Source: Paracoxiella cheracis
GTDB lineage: Bacteria > Pseudomonadota > Gammaproteobacteria > Coxiellales > Coxiellaceae
Direction: 5' to 3'
DNA length: 64,000 bases
Assembly (NCBI RefSeq): GCF_049348705.1
Contig: NZ_CP186485.1
Location: forward strand, 1,302,001 to 1,366,000
The position numbers and the translations under genes were made by a program. Numbering within the stretch: position 1 is the stretch's first letter; every line of letters begins with the position of its first letter. This document shows positions 36,788 to 45,801 of the stretch, in pieces. Below the pieces are notes generated by a model. The model did not search any database, had not been told where the DNA came from, and was given only the letters and a program-made list of their open reading frames with translations.

Positions 36788-38070
36788 TGTAGAACTCTCG
36801 ACTTGATCTGACAGTTGAGATTTATCGGACATATTTTCTGTCCGATAGATCGGATTCTAATTACTCCTCTACCAGTTGCGTGTCGTGATTACTGTGCGCC
36901 TTATTCAATTCATCTGCCGACACGCTTGGAATAGTTTTACATAGTTTATCTAATTCTTTTTCTTGTGCCAAATGCTTTGCATCAAGAAAAGTTTGCATGG
37001 GTGTTTTTCCATAACAACGCTCGCCGGAATGGGGCCTGACCTCATTATATGTTTTGATCCACGCATCAACGTCTTGTTGTAATTCTTCTAGGGAACGATA
37101 TATTTTTTTTCGAAAAGCAACATCATAAAATTCTTGTTTAATCGTTTTATGAAAACGTTCACAAATACCATTGGTCTGCGGAGAACGTGCGCGTGTTTTC
37201 GAATGGTCAATGTCTTCAACTGCTAAATAAAGTTGATAGGCGTGGTTCTCAATTTTTCCACAATATTCCGTCCCGCGATCCGTGAGCATACGCAGCAATC
37301 GGATACCTTGCTCATTAAACCATGGCAATACACGTTCATTTAATAAATGAGCTGCCGTCATCGCTGTTTTCTCCGTGTATAACTTCGCAAAAGCGATTCT
37401 GCTATAGGTATCGACAAAAGTCTGCTCATAAATACGGCCAACGCCCTTCATCGTGCCAACATAATACGTATCCTGAGAACCTAAATAACCTGGGTGTTCT
37501 GTTTCAATCTCGCCGTGCGCTTCTTTTTCTCGTTTTGATTTTTCTAATGCTTGTCATTGTTCTTCCGTTAATAACATACCGTCTTGCGCCGATTTCGCTT
37601 CAAGCGCTTTTAGTCGCTTCTTAAAAGTCTCTAGATCATTACGTAGCCACACCGAACGAACTCCGCTGCTCGATACGATAATGCCTCGCGCCAGTAATTC
37701 ATTGGCCGCACGTGCCTGACCTAACGCTGGGTTTTCAATAGCCAAAGCAATTACCCCTTCTTCTACATGTAGCGGCACTCTATTTTTTTCATTCGGTTTC
37801 TTCTTACTCATATCATGGAGTGCTTCTTCGCCACCATTTTCATAAAGTGTTTTGAAACGGTAAAAACTGTCGCGTGAATAACCCATAACCTTACAGGCTT
37901 GTGAAACATTTCCCAATTGTTTAGACAGCTCTAGTAAACCTAATTTGGGTTTGATAATCTTTTCGGATACACTGGTCATAATGACACTCCTCGTGTTGGT
38001 TGTTTAAGGTTGGTCAATTAAATTTTACTCTAACTGACCAGGAGTGTCAGATCAAGTCTGAAGGTTTACA
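36788..38070 (-). mobile_element. IS481-family element, copy 4 (1283 bp)
   Basis: Complete ends, with flanks ACTAATT and CATGAAT that do not match. It abuts an IS3 terminus at 38071 and is inverted relative to copy 3, forming a 33.9-38.1 kb inverted arrangement. The 120 bases between the IS256 and this copy (36668-36787) show a short hydrophobic reading stretch but no gene I can support. Confidence 0.92.
36861..37979 (-). pseudogene. IS481 transposase with internal TGA, copy 4
   Basis: Two frames as in copy 1, split by the shared TGA (37554-37556). It carries the Gly variant (VEEGVIALA), as do copies 2 and 3. No other lesion is seen. Confidence 0.88.
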
Positions 38071-38117
38071 CATGAATATCTCATCGGTGTCCTGGTACTA
38101 GTTTAGGGGGAAGGTCA
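38071..38117 (+). mobile_element. IS3-family terminus, isolated 47-bp copy
   Basis: Inverse of 33860-33906, running CATGAATATCTCATCGGTGT to GGGGGAAGGTCA. It has no coding part. The sequence beyond it resumes inside hvfC, so an IS3-family element once interrupted that gene. Confidence 0.75.
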
Positions 38118-38720
38118 ACAGATTTCATCGCCCATCATAAAGCGCAATCACCTGTGTTTCTAAAAATTCCCGAAGAATTTGTTATTTATTTGAAAAGCAC
38201 ACGCACATCACAGAATGATCCGTCTTATTTGTTTGAGCTAGCACATTACGAATGGGTGGAACATGCATTGGATATCGCCAATGAAAAAATTGATTTTAAA
38301 AAAATAAACACTAAAGGCGACCTGTTGAGCGGCATACCCGTCATCTCACCATTAGCGCAATTGCTCTCTTATCGGTATCCCGTTCATGAAATCAACGTCA
38401 ATAATATTCCAAATGCGCCCAGTATAGCGCCACATTATCTCATTGCTTATCGCAATACAGCCGATGATGTCGGTTTTCTGCAAGTAAATCTCATGACCGC
38501 ACGATTAGTAGAATTACTCGATCAATGTAAAGGATTAACTGGAAAACAAGCGCTAATTCAAATCAGCGCTGAAATTAATCATCCCGACCCCACTCAAATA
38601 ATAAAAGCAGGATTAAAAACGCTTCAAACGCTACAAAAAAATGATATCCTATTGGGAACAAAAAAAATTAGCGTGACTACGTGCACGCCTTTTGTGTCAT
38701 CCACAGCAGTTACAAATTAG
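38118..38720 (+). pseudogene. HvfC-like RiPP maturation protein, C-terminal part
   Basis: The frame is open from the IS3 terminus (TDFIAHHKAQSPVFLKIPEE) to 38720. It contains FELAHYEWVEHALDIA and the later YLIAYRNTADDVGFLQVN, which I recognise as the end of the DUF2063 domain and the C-terminal domain of HvfC/BufC proteins. Those work with a DUF692 enzyme (HvfB/BufB) to modify a Cys-rich precursor peptide, in copper-related RiPP systems. The first part of the gene and any hvfA/hvfB are missing. A GTG at 38154 would be the first possible start, but the product would be N-terminally truncated. Confidence 0.72.
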
Positions 38721-40013
38721 CTAAGTATTATTTTGGCCATAAATTTTCACCAACAACCGTTTTAACTCGTCCTCTTTTACTTTCTGCGCTGCTTTTAACG
38801 GTTTCAAAACACTCACCGACACATCTGTTTTAACATTAGCGACTGGAATACTATAAGTTTGATTTAAATACAAAGGCACCAATAATCCTTGTTCGGGTTC
38901 AACGTGATTATTCTTTAATCCATTTACCAATCGCAATAATCCTGCACTGGTATGATAAATTTTTGCGATTTTGGTTAGTGTCTCACCGGTACGAACCTCG
39001 TGATACTGCCAACTGATATGTGATTTACCCGCCAGGTTCCCTAAATTACGCTTGAAAGTTTCACTTTTATCGCTGGGAATTAATAATGCATATATTCCAT
39101 TAGGATTCGTTGCCCATCGACGCATGCCTGGATTTAATCGACGAATCACATCGGCTGGAACACCCGCTAAGCGCCCTGCTTCAATTAAGTCAATTTGTGA
39201 GTTCATATTCACTGCTGAAAAATGTGGGTGATTGGGAATGTAAGGCAGTTTCACATGATAGTAAACCGCGTATCTAATAATAGCGGCCAAGGCTAATAAC
39301 TTTGGTACATACAGTTGTGTTTCGTGGGGCAGCGGTAAATCCCAAAAATAAACGCCGCGTCTCATGCGCTGATTTTCTTCCATCGCCGCTCGTACCGCAC
39401 CAATACCGGCATCGTAAGCAGCGGCCGCCAGCAACCAATTATGCAAAGTACCGTGCAAACTACCCAAATAATTTAACGATGCCTGTGTTGAAACGACCGT
39501 ATCACGCCGCGCATCATACCACCAGTTTATATCTAAACCTAAACTCGATGCTGTACCTGGCATTATCTGCCAAATACCCGTTGCACCCGCTGGAGAATAC
39601 GCAAATGGATCATAACCACTCTCAACCATCGGCAGTAAAGCAAATTCAGCCGGCATGTCTCTCGCTTGCGTTTGCTGATAGACATAATAAATATAAGGAA
39701 CGGCATTACGTAACATATACTCCAAATACTTCTTATTGCTTAAATATCCAATGATTTCGTGACGAACCTCTGGTCGATCATAATATTGTGTCAGCCTGAA
39801 ATGCTCTGATAGAATCGGCCACAGATTTACGGATGTAGGTATGGGTTGTGAGTGTTTATACATGCCCAGTGATGCATTAATCGCGGCGGCTTCTTGTTTG
39901 GCCTGGGACACCTGCTTGTGATTTCCGAGCGCAACTGCGGTATCCACAACGTTACCCAGTAGTAATGCCACCATGCCTAGTGCCACAATTTTGCTTATCT
40001 TTATAAATCGCAT
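38721..40013 (-). CDS. mltD: MltD-like lytic transglycosylase with LysM
   Basis: A 430-residue cell-wall lytic enzyme with a signal sequence (ISKIVALGMVALLLGNVV). The SLT domain contains the catalytic Glu in LLPMVESGYDPFAYSP and the GATGIWQIMPGTAS block, which suit the MltD subgroup. A single LysM peptidoglycan-binding domain is at the C-terminus (VRTGETLTKIAKIYHTS), while E. coli MltD has two. I use the ATG at 40013; the preceding TTG is unlikely. Its stop codon directly adjoins the hvfC remnant's stop from the other strand. Confidence 0.9.
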   Translation of the reverse strand: MRFIKISKIVALGMVALLLGNVVDTAVALGNHKQVSQAKQEAAAINASLGMYKHSQPIPTSVNLWPILSEHFRLTQYYDRPEVRHEIIGYLSNKKYLEYMLRNAVPYIYYVYQQTQARDMPAEFALLPMVESGYDPFAYSPAGATGIWQIMPGTASSLGLDINWWYDARRDTVVSTQASLNYLGSLHGTLHNWLLAAAAYDAGIGAVRAAMEENQRMRRGVYFWDLPLPHETQLYVPKLLALAAIIRYAVYYHVKLPYIPNHPHFSAVNMNSQIDLIEAGRLAGVPADVIRRLNPGMRRWATNPNGIYALLIPSDKSETFKRNLGNLAGKSHISWQYHEVRTGETLTKIAKIYHTSAGLLRLVNGLKNNHVEPEQGLLVPLYLNQTYSIPVANVKTDVSVSVLKPLKAAQKVKEDELKRLLVKIYGQNNT

Positions 40014-40068
40014 CAATCACATGCTTCGAGAAGCTATCTCTATAACCAACTGATTTTTAATATTTTCT

Positions 40069-40114
40069 ATAGAAGAGGTGCCCGCTAGTTGTATTCAGCT
40101 TGCACCTCTTCTAT
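40069..40114. other. Long perfect stem between mltD and a small membrane gene
   Basis: ATAGAAGAGGTGC at 40069-40081 and GCACCTCTTCTAT at 40102-40114 form a 13-bp perfect stem around a 20-base loop. It lies in the divergent upstream region of both genes, so it is not an ordinary terminator. Its role is unknown. Confidence 0.6.
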
Positions 40115-40236
40115 GATCTGATCCATACTTTACACCACAAACCTTAAGAGAAGATTAAGAACGCAACTGGAAATTGTCTTTAAGCTTAAAACATTCTATC
40201 GATTTCAATTGCTTACCAATACGAGAGGAGAACAGC

Positions 40237-40515
40237 ATGACAGACCCCATCAAACACATCTGGGCCAGCATCACCCCCATCATCGGGATGATCATTTTCG
40301 TCATGCTCTTCATCTTTGGGCTGTTCGTCTTCTCTTATTTACTCATCATCGGCGCTATTGTCGGCCTCGGATTATTCATTTATGCCTTTATTCGTTCTAA
40401 ATTATCAGGCCGTGCGAAGACGCAGCAACATCATTCGAAAGGCAGAATCATCGATCACGAATCGACACAAGACGAAAAAAATTTTCCGCATGATAAAAAA
40501 TCGGACTCAGATTAA
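40237..40515 (+). CDS. Small membrane protein of unknown function
   Basis: A 92-residue protein. A hydrophobic stretch at residues 14-55 (IIGMIIFVMLFIFGLFVFSY, then LLIIGAIVGLGLFIYAF) should form two closely spaced membrane helices, followed by a charged, His-rich tail. The start at 40237 has a strong GAGAGGAG site six bases upstream; an open extension to 40174 has none. I recognise no family. A TTCAATTG repeat end lies just upstream at 40202-40212. Confidence 0.65.
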   Translation: MTDPIKHIWASITPIIGMIIFVMLFIFGLFVFSYLLIIGAIVGLGLFIYAFIRSKLSGRAKTQQHHSKGRIIDHESTQDEKNFPHDKKSDSD

Positions 40516-40531
40516 AACAACGAAACCTGCT

Positions 40532-41647
40532 TTATCTCAATAACTCGAGTGCTGGCTTATAGTCTTTATTTAGGTCTGTCGCAACTGCTTGATAGGTAAC
40601 ATGCCCTTCACAAATATTTAATCCATCCAATAAATGCGCATCATCAAGCATTGCTTTTTTGTAACCTTTATCAGCTAACGCGATCGTAAATGGCAAGGTT
40701 GCGTTATTTAATGCTAACGTCGACGTCCTAGCAACTGCACCTGGCATGTTAGTCACGCAATAATGAACAACACCATCCAGCACAAACGTTGGATCTTTGT
40801 GTGTAGTCGGACGACTGGTTTCAAAACAACCACCTTGATCAATCGCGACATCCACAACCACAGAGCCTGGTCGCATGCGTTTGATCATATCGTGCGTCAC
40901 TAACTTCGGCGCCGCCTTTCCTGGCACCAACACGGCACCAACAACTAAATCGGCTTCCATCACATATTGTTCAATTGCCGCTTCTGTTGAAAACGCTGTG
41001 TTTAAACGACCCCCAAATTGAAAATCTAACTCTTGTAAACGGCGCAGCGACTGATCAAGCACTGTCACTTCCGCTTCTTTACCCATGGCCATGCGAACAG
41101 CATTAGTACCTACCACACCACCACCAATGACAGCAACTTTCCCAGAATAAACACCGGGAACGCCACCTAATAAAATGCCACAACCACCTGCAGATTTTTC
41201 TAAACAATGCGCACCCGCTTGAATCGACAAACGACCCGCAACTTGGCTCATTGGAGTTAATAAAGGTAATCCGCCGTTTGGTGATGTAACCGTTTCATAA
41301 GCTATTGCAACACAACCAGATTGAATCAATGCTTCGGCCTGTTTAGGATCGGGAGCAAGATGCAAATAAGTAAATAAAATTTGCCCGGGGCGAATCATGT
41401 GGTATTCGCTAGATTGCGGCTCTTTCACTTTTACAATCATGTCCGCACACGCATAAATATCTTCAGCGCTTTCAAAAATGCGAGCACCCGCAGCAATATA
41501 AGCATCATCTGAAAAATTAATAGCTTCAGCCGCATTGTGTTGCACAATCACTTCGTGTCCATGCGCAACCAACTCTCTGACGCTATAAGGCGTCAAACCC
41601 ACACGATACTCTTCTACTTTAACTTCTTTTGGCACACCAATTAGCAT
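40532..41647 (-). CDS. ald: Alanine dehydrogenase
   Basis: Interconverts alanine and pyruvate with NAD. The 371-residue protein has MLIGVPKEVKVEEYRVGLTP at the start, the catalytic Lys in IVKVKEPQ, the His in YLHLAPD, and the NAD-binding VAVIGGGVVGTNAVR. It is five bases downstream of etfA on the same strand and may be co-transcribed with etfBA, linking amino-acid oxidation and respiratory electron transfer. Confidence 0.93.
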   Translation of the reverse strand: MLIGVPKEVKVEEYRVGLTPYSVRELVAHGHEVIVQHNAAEAINFSDDAYIAAGARIFESAEDIYACADMIVKVKEPQSSEYHMIRPGQILFTYLHLAPDPKQAEALIQSGCVAIAYETVTSPNGGLPLLTPMSQVAGRLSIQAGAHCLEKSAGGCGILLGGVPGVYSGKVAVIGGGVVGTNAVRMAMGKEAEVTVLDQSLRRLQELDFQFGGRLNTAFSTEAAIEQYVMEADLVVGAVLVPGKAAPKLVTHDMIKRMRPGSVVVDVAIDQGGCFETSRPTTHKDPTFVLDGVVHYCVTNMPGAVARTSTLALNNATLPFTIALADKGYKKAMLDDAHLLDGLNICEGHVTYQAVATDLNKDYKPALELLR

Positions 41648-41652
41648 AATAA

Positions 41653-42600
41653 TTACTCCGAAAAATTAATATCATTGAGCGCAGCTTCCCATTGGGGTAA
41701 TACTTCTTGTAAATCAGCCACGAGCCCATAATCCGCAATTTGAAATATTGGGGCATCGGGGTCTTTATTGATAGCCACAATGATTTTGCTGTCTTTCATT
41801 CCTGCAAGATGTTGGATTGCTCCTGATATTCCCACAGCAAAATACACTTTTGGCGCAACTACCTGACCCGTTTGTCCCACCTGTAAATCATTTGGCGCCA
41901 TACCGGAATCTACCGCAGCACGCGATGCACCGATAGCCGCCCCCATTTGATCGGCAATTTTCACTAACCGCTCAAAATTCTCTTTAGTTTGTAACCCACG
42001 TCCACCTGATACCACAATATCGGCTGACGTAAGTTCTGGACGATCACTTCCATGCAATTCTTCGCTGATAAATGTCGATACATTATTCTCAGCGATAAAA
42101 TCAATCGTTGTTAATTTCGCTTGAGTCGATCCTACTGTTGCTGGCTCAAACGCCGTACTTCTCACAGTCACCACTTGCACAGGATCGCTCGATTTTACCG
42201 TTGCAATTGCATTACCCGCATAAATAGGGCGCCGATAAGTTTGGCGATCAACTACCTCGATAATATCACTCACCTGGGCAACATCGAGCAAAGCGGCCAC
42301 ACGGGGCAAAATATTTTTACCAAATGTCGTTGCAGATGCAAAAACATGCGTTACATCTTTGGCGCAGTGCACAATAAGCGGCGCGAAACTTTCTGCTAAT
42401 GGGTGCTGATAAGCTTCATGGTCTGCCAACAAAACCTCAATACCAGCAATAGCGCGCAACGACTGCACCACCGATTCGCACTGATAGCCGGCAACAAGCA
42501 CCTTAACATCTCCCTCAATTTTTAGCGCAGCGGCGATTGTGCTCAGTGTCGAGGGTTTCAGTTGTTTTTGATCGTGTTCTGCTACAACAAGAATTGTCAT
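41653..42600 (-). CDS. etfA: Electron transfer flavoprotein alpha subunit
   Basis: Binds the redox-active FAD of the ETF heterodimer, which collects electrons from acyl-CoA dehydrogenases. The C-terminal FAD domain in the 315 residues is clear: SGGRGLQ, SRAAVDSGM, VGQTGQVVAPKVYFAVGISG and AINKDPDAPIFQIADYG. It overlaps etfB by four bases. The ETF-QO gene stands divergently upstream. Confidence 0.94.
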   Translation of the reverse strand: MTILVVAEHDQKQLKPSTLSTIAAALKIEGDVKVLVAGYQCESVVQSLRAIAGIEVLLADHEAYQHPLAESFAPLIVHCAKDVTHVFASATTFGKNILPRVAALLDVAQVSDIIEVVDRQTYRRPIYAGNAIATVKSSDPVQVVTVRSTAFEPATVGSTQAKLTTIDFIAENNVSTFISEELHGSDRPELTSADIVVSGGRGLQTKENFERLVKIADQMGAAIGASRAAVDSGMAPNDLQVGQTGQVVAPKVYFAVGISGAIQHLAGMKDSKIIVAINKDPDAPIFQIADYGLVADLQEVLPQWEAALNDINFSE

Positions 42601-43352
42601 GCCAGCACCTTATCTTTTTCTTTCAATAATTTCAATAATTCATTGATATTTCTTACCTTTATACCCATTGAACGCCCCGGAGGAGCGACAACATCAAGCG
42701 TTTCGAGGTGCCCTTTCAACGTAACGCCGAGCGACTCCAGAGAGACAATATCCAGAGGCTTGGCTTTCGCCTTCATAATATTAGGTAGGCTAATATAACG
42801 GGGTTCGTTCAAACGCAGATCAGTCGTAATGACCGCGGGCAGCTTGATAGATAGGGTTTCCAAACCACCGTCGACCTCGCGGGTAACTCGTGCTGAGCCA
42901 TTCTCAATTTCAAGTTTAGAGGCAAAGGTCCCCTGCGCCCAATTTAGCAGCCCCGCCAACATTTGCCCTGTCTGATTGCAATCATTATCAATCGCTTGTT
43001 TTCCTAAAATAACTAATCCGGGGTTTTCTTTCTCAACTAATGCTTTCAATAGCTTTGCGACATGCAGAGGTTCCAAAGGTTGGTCTGTTTTGACTAAAAT
43101 TGCACGATCGGCACCCATGGCCAAGGCAATGCGCAATGTTTCTTGGCAAGCATCGCCTCCCATAGAAATCACTGTAATTTCTGTTGCTATCCCCTTTTCT
43201 TTTAAACGAATAGCCTCCTCAACCGCGATCTCATCGAAAGGGTTCATCGACATTTTAACGTTACTGGTTTCAACGCCAGAACCATCCGGCTTCACCCGCA
43301 CCTTGACGTTAAAATCAACAACTCGTTTAACAGGTACCAAAACCTTCAACAC
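42597..43352 (-). CDS. etfB: Electron transfer flavoprotein beta subunit
   Basis: Pairs with EtfA and binds AMP. It has the usual opening MLKVLVPVKRVVDFNVKVRV, NPFDEIAVEEAIRLKE, and DNDCNQTGQMLAGLL with GLE...LPAVITTDLRLNEPRY. The 251-residue length is normal. It is first in a tight minus-strand operon etfB-etfA-ald and is divergent from ETF-QO, 146 bases apart. Confidence 0.94.
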   Translation of the reverse strand: MLKVLVPVKRVVDFNVKVRVKPDGSGVETSNVKMSMNPFDEIAVEEAIRLKEKGIATEITVISMGGDACQETLRIALAMGADRAILVKTDQPLEPLHVAKLLKALVEKENPGLVILGKQAIDNDCNQTGQMLAGLLNWAQGTFASKLEIENGSARVTREVDGGLETLSIKLPAVITTDLRLNEPRYISLPNIMKAKAKPLDIVSLESLGVTLKGHLETLDVVAPPGRSMGIKVRNINELLKLLKEKDKVLA

Positions 43353-43498
43353 AATCTCCCAAACAACAACGCAATTAATCCGAGGGGCGGCCCGCAGCGA
43401 CAGGACCCAGAGGATTAATCAACACCAACCCCAGGCATCTTGACGTCAAAACCACGAGAGGTCAATATGTTGATTGTTAACCGCCAAGGGATTTCAAC

Positions 43499-45118
43499 AT
43501 GCAACGGGAATCAATGTCATTTGACGTTGTCATCGTCGGCGCTGGCCCCGCGGGTTTAAGCGCTGCTATTCGCCTCGCGCAACTCAATCAAGAAAAAGGC
43601 TCTGCATTATCGGTCTGCGTTTTAGAAAAAGGTGCGACTGTCGGCGCACACATCTTATCCGGTGCGGTACTCGAACCTCGCGCGTTGAATGAATTACTCC
43701 CCGACTGGAAAGAACGCGAAGCGCCACTAAATGTACCTGCCACTCACGATGAGTTTATTTATCTCAACGCAAATAGCGCCCACCGTTTACCAACACCCAT
43801 AACGATGAAAAACAAAGGCAACTACATCATTAGCTTGGGACGATTTTCTCAATGGTTAGCTGAACAAGCAGAACGCTTAGGAGTCAGTATTTTTCCTGGG
43901 TTTGTAGCAAGTAAAATTTTATATGACGGCGATAAAGTCATCGGCGTGCAAACAGGTGATATGGGTTTAGATAAAGATGGCAAACCCGGCGATCGTTTTC
44001 AGCCTGGCATCGATTTATTCGCAAAACAAACGCTGTTTGCAGAAGGTTGTCGCGGTTCGTTAAGCGAACAATTAATCCATAAATTTAACCTGCGCGCAAA
44101 TTGTGACACACAAACTTATGGCATTGGTATCAAAGAGTTATGGAAAGTTAATCCTGCAAAACATGAACTCGGTAAAGTCGTCCACACCGTCGGCTGGCCA
44201 CTCGATCACAGCACCTACGGCGGCTCTTTTATCTATCACTATGAAAATAATTTAATCGCACTCGGACTTGTAGTTGGCCTCGATTATCAAAACCCTTACC
44301 TCGACCCCTTCAAAGAACTACAACGATTTAAAACCCACCCCCACATAAAACCCTTATTCGAAGGCGGAGAATGTATTGGCTATGGCTCACGCGCATTAAA
44401 CGAAGGTGGCTTACAATCGATCCCTAAACTTACCTTTCCGGGCGGCATGCTCATCGGCTGCTCGGCAGGGTTTTTAAACGTCGCCAAAATCAAAGGTACT
44501 CACACGGCAATGAAATCTGGCATGCTTGCCGCTGAGGTCATTGCAAATGCGACACAGCTAGACACAGCGCTTTTTGATTTTGAATCACAAGTCAAAAAAT
44601 CATGGATACACAAAGAATTAAAAAAAGTTCGTAATGTAAGACCTGCATTTCACAAAGGACTTTTCCCAGGCTTAATGTATGCGGCACTCGACCAATATGT
44701 CTTTCAAGGTCGCGCACCCTGGACGTTTCATTACAAAAAACCAGACAACTTATCACTCAAACTCGCTAAAAATTCCACCAAAATAAATTATCCCAAACCC
44801 GATGGTAAAATTACGTTTGATAAATTAACGCAAGTTTTCTTAACCGCCACCAAACACCGAGAAGGTGAACCTTGTCATTTATTGCTAAAAAATCCCAATG
44901 TCCCAATTACGATTAATTTAGCAAAATACGATGCACCAGAACAACGTTACTGCCCTGCCGCTGTTTATGAAATCATCAGCAAAAAGGGCAAACCCCAACT
45001 ACAAATCAACGCAGCCAACTGCATCCACTGCAAAACCTGCGACATCAAAGACCCTACACAAAACATTGTTTGGACTACCCCCGAAGGCGGCGATGGGCCC
45101 AATTATTCGAATATGTAA
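43499..45118 (+). CDS. Electron transfer flavoprotein-ubiquinone oxidoreductase
   Basis: Passes electrons from ETF to the membrane quinone pool. The 539-residue protein has the FAD motif VVIVGAGPAGLSAA, an HILSGAVLEPRAL block and a C-terminal ferredoxin-like site CIHCKTCDIKDP with the upstream CPAAVYE Cys for a 4Fe-4S cluster, ending EGGDGPNYSNM. The start is at 43499 (MQRESM), with a second ATG five codons later. It is divergent from etfBA. Together they form a complete route for fatty-acid or amino-acid electrons to quinol oxidases such as bd. Confidence 0.94.
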   Translation: MQRESMSFDVVIVGAGPAGLSAAIRLAQLNQEKGSALSVCVLEKGATVGAHILSGAVLEPRALNELLPDWKEREAPLNVPATHDEFIYLNANSAHRLPTPITMKNKGNYIISLGRFSQWLAEQAERLGVSIFPGFVASKILYDGDKVIGVQTGDMGLDKDGKPGDRFQPGIDLFAKQTLFAEGCRGSLSEQLIHKFNLRANCDTQTYGIGIKELWKVNPAKHELGKVVHTVGWPLDHSTYGGSFIYHYENNLIALGLVVGLDYQNPYLDPFKELQRFKTHPHIKPLFEGGECIGYGSRALNEGGLQSIPKLTFPGGMLIGCSAGFLNVAKIKGTHTAMKSGMLAAEVIANATQLDTALFDFESQVKKSWIHKELKKVRNVRPAFHKGLFPGLMYAALDQYVFQGRAPWTFHYKKPDNLSLKLAKNSTKINYPKPDGKITFDKLTQVFLTATKHREGEPCHLLLKNPNVPITINLAKYDAPEQRYCPAAVYEIISKKGKPQLQINAANCIHCKTCDIKDPTQNIVWTTPEGGDGPNYSNM

Positions 45119-45225
45119 ACGATAATCAAACAGTCCTACTTCAAATGCATACGCCCGTGTTCGTACTCACACGATGAACAACTATTTTTTAAAAATTAAA
45201 TTTTAAATTTAAGAATTAATTAATA

Positions 45226-45474
45226 CAAGCGTGTCGCGATGCTCGTGATAGATTATTGCCATCCCTGTCAATAATCGACTCGCAATACGCGACAACTTAA
45301 ATAGCCGCGGACGTCCTCGTCGCCCGCGCTCCGCGACCTCACGGCTCGACTACGCACGGGCTCTCAAATGACTTGACGGCTCGTAAAGATTTTTTGCAGT
45401 CGCTTACGCTCGGCAAAAAATCCGAGCCTACCGCGGAATACGCGCCTTCGCTTCGCTCTCCATGGCGCGCATCG
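45226..45474 (+). repeat. 249-bp structured palindromic repeat, copy 3
   Basis: Nearly identical to copy 2 in the same orientation. The flanking ACAAGC...GCTTGT (45224-45230 and about 45477-45482) may be a short terminal inverted repeat. It occupies part of the 683-base gap between ETF-QO and the outer-membrane protein gene. Confidence 0.85.
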
Positions 45475-45554
45475 ATAGCTTGTTAGTATCTCATGATTGA
45501 ATTTGAGTAGTAACTACACACCCGACTCTACTTCGAAGCATCAGTTGCGAGGAA

Positions 45555-45640
45555 ATTTACTGCTTGTCATTCCGAACAATGCCGAGACTCTCAAGTATGC
45601 AGCACTCTGCTGTAGTCACGAGATCCTTCCCTCATACCAC
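45555..45640. repeat. Dispersed TGTCATTCCGA-type repeat
   Basis: TTGTCATTCCGAACAATGCC, AGCACTCTGCTG and GTCACGAGATCC follow the order of a widespread intergenic repeat. A related unit lies at about 47955-48052, where GTCATTTTGAG and CTCGGAGTGACA form the two arms. Confidence 0.55.
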
Positions 45641-45666
45641 AACCCCTTACTTTATGGTAAGGGGTT
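45641..45666. terminator. Perfect 10-bp hairpin, possible terminator
   Basis: AACCCCTTAC and GTAAGGGGTT flank TTTATG, a 10-bp perfect stem, followed by GTTCAAATTTT. It precedes the outer-membrane protein gene by 135 bases and could stop transcription entering from upstream. Confidence 0.5.
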
Positions 45667-45801
45667 GTTCAAATTTTAACATTTTGCATGCTCAGCGTGT
45701 TTAATTTTTTCTTAAGCTTCTTATGCTAGTATCGTTCATCGATTAGGATTTTCTCGTTACGGATGATAAATATTTAATAACTTATTGTCTGGAGAGGGAA
45801 A

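Noticed and set aside
45497..45679. A 60-residue gene in the gap after the third palindromic repeat
   Set aside because: It covers a dispersed TGTCATTCCGA repeat and a terminator-like hairpin and has no ribosome site.
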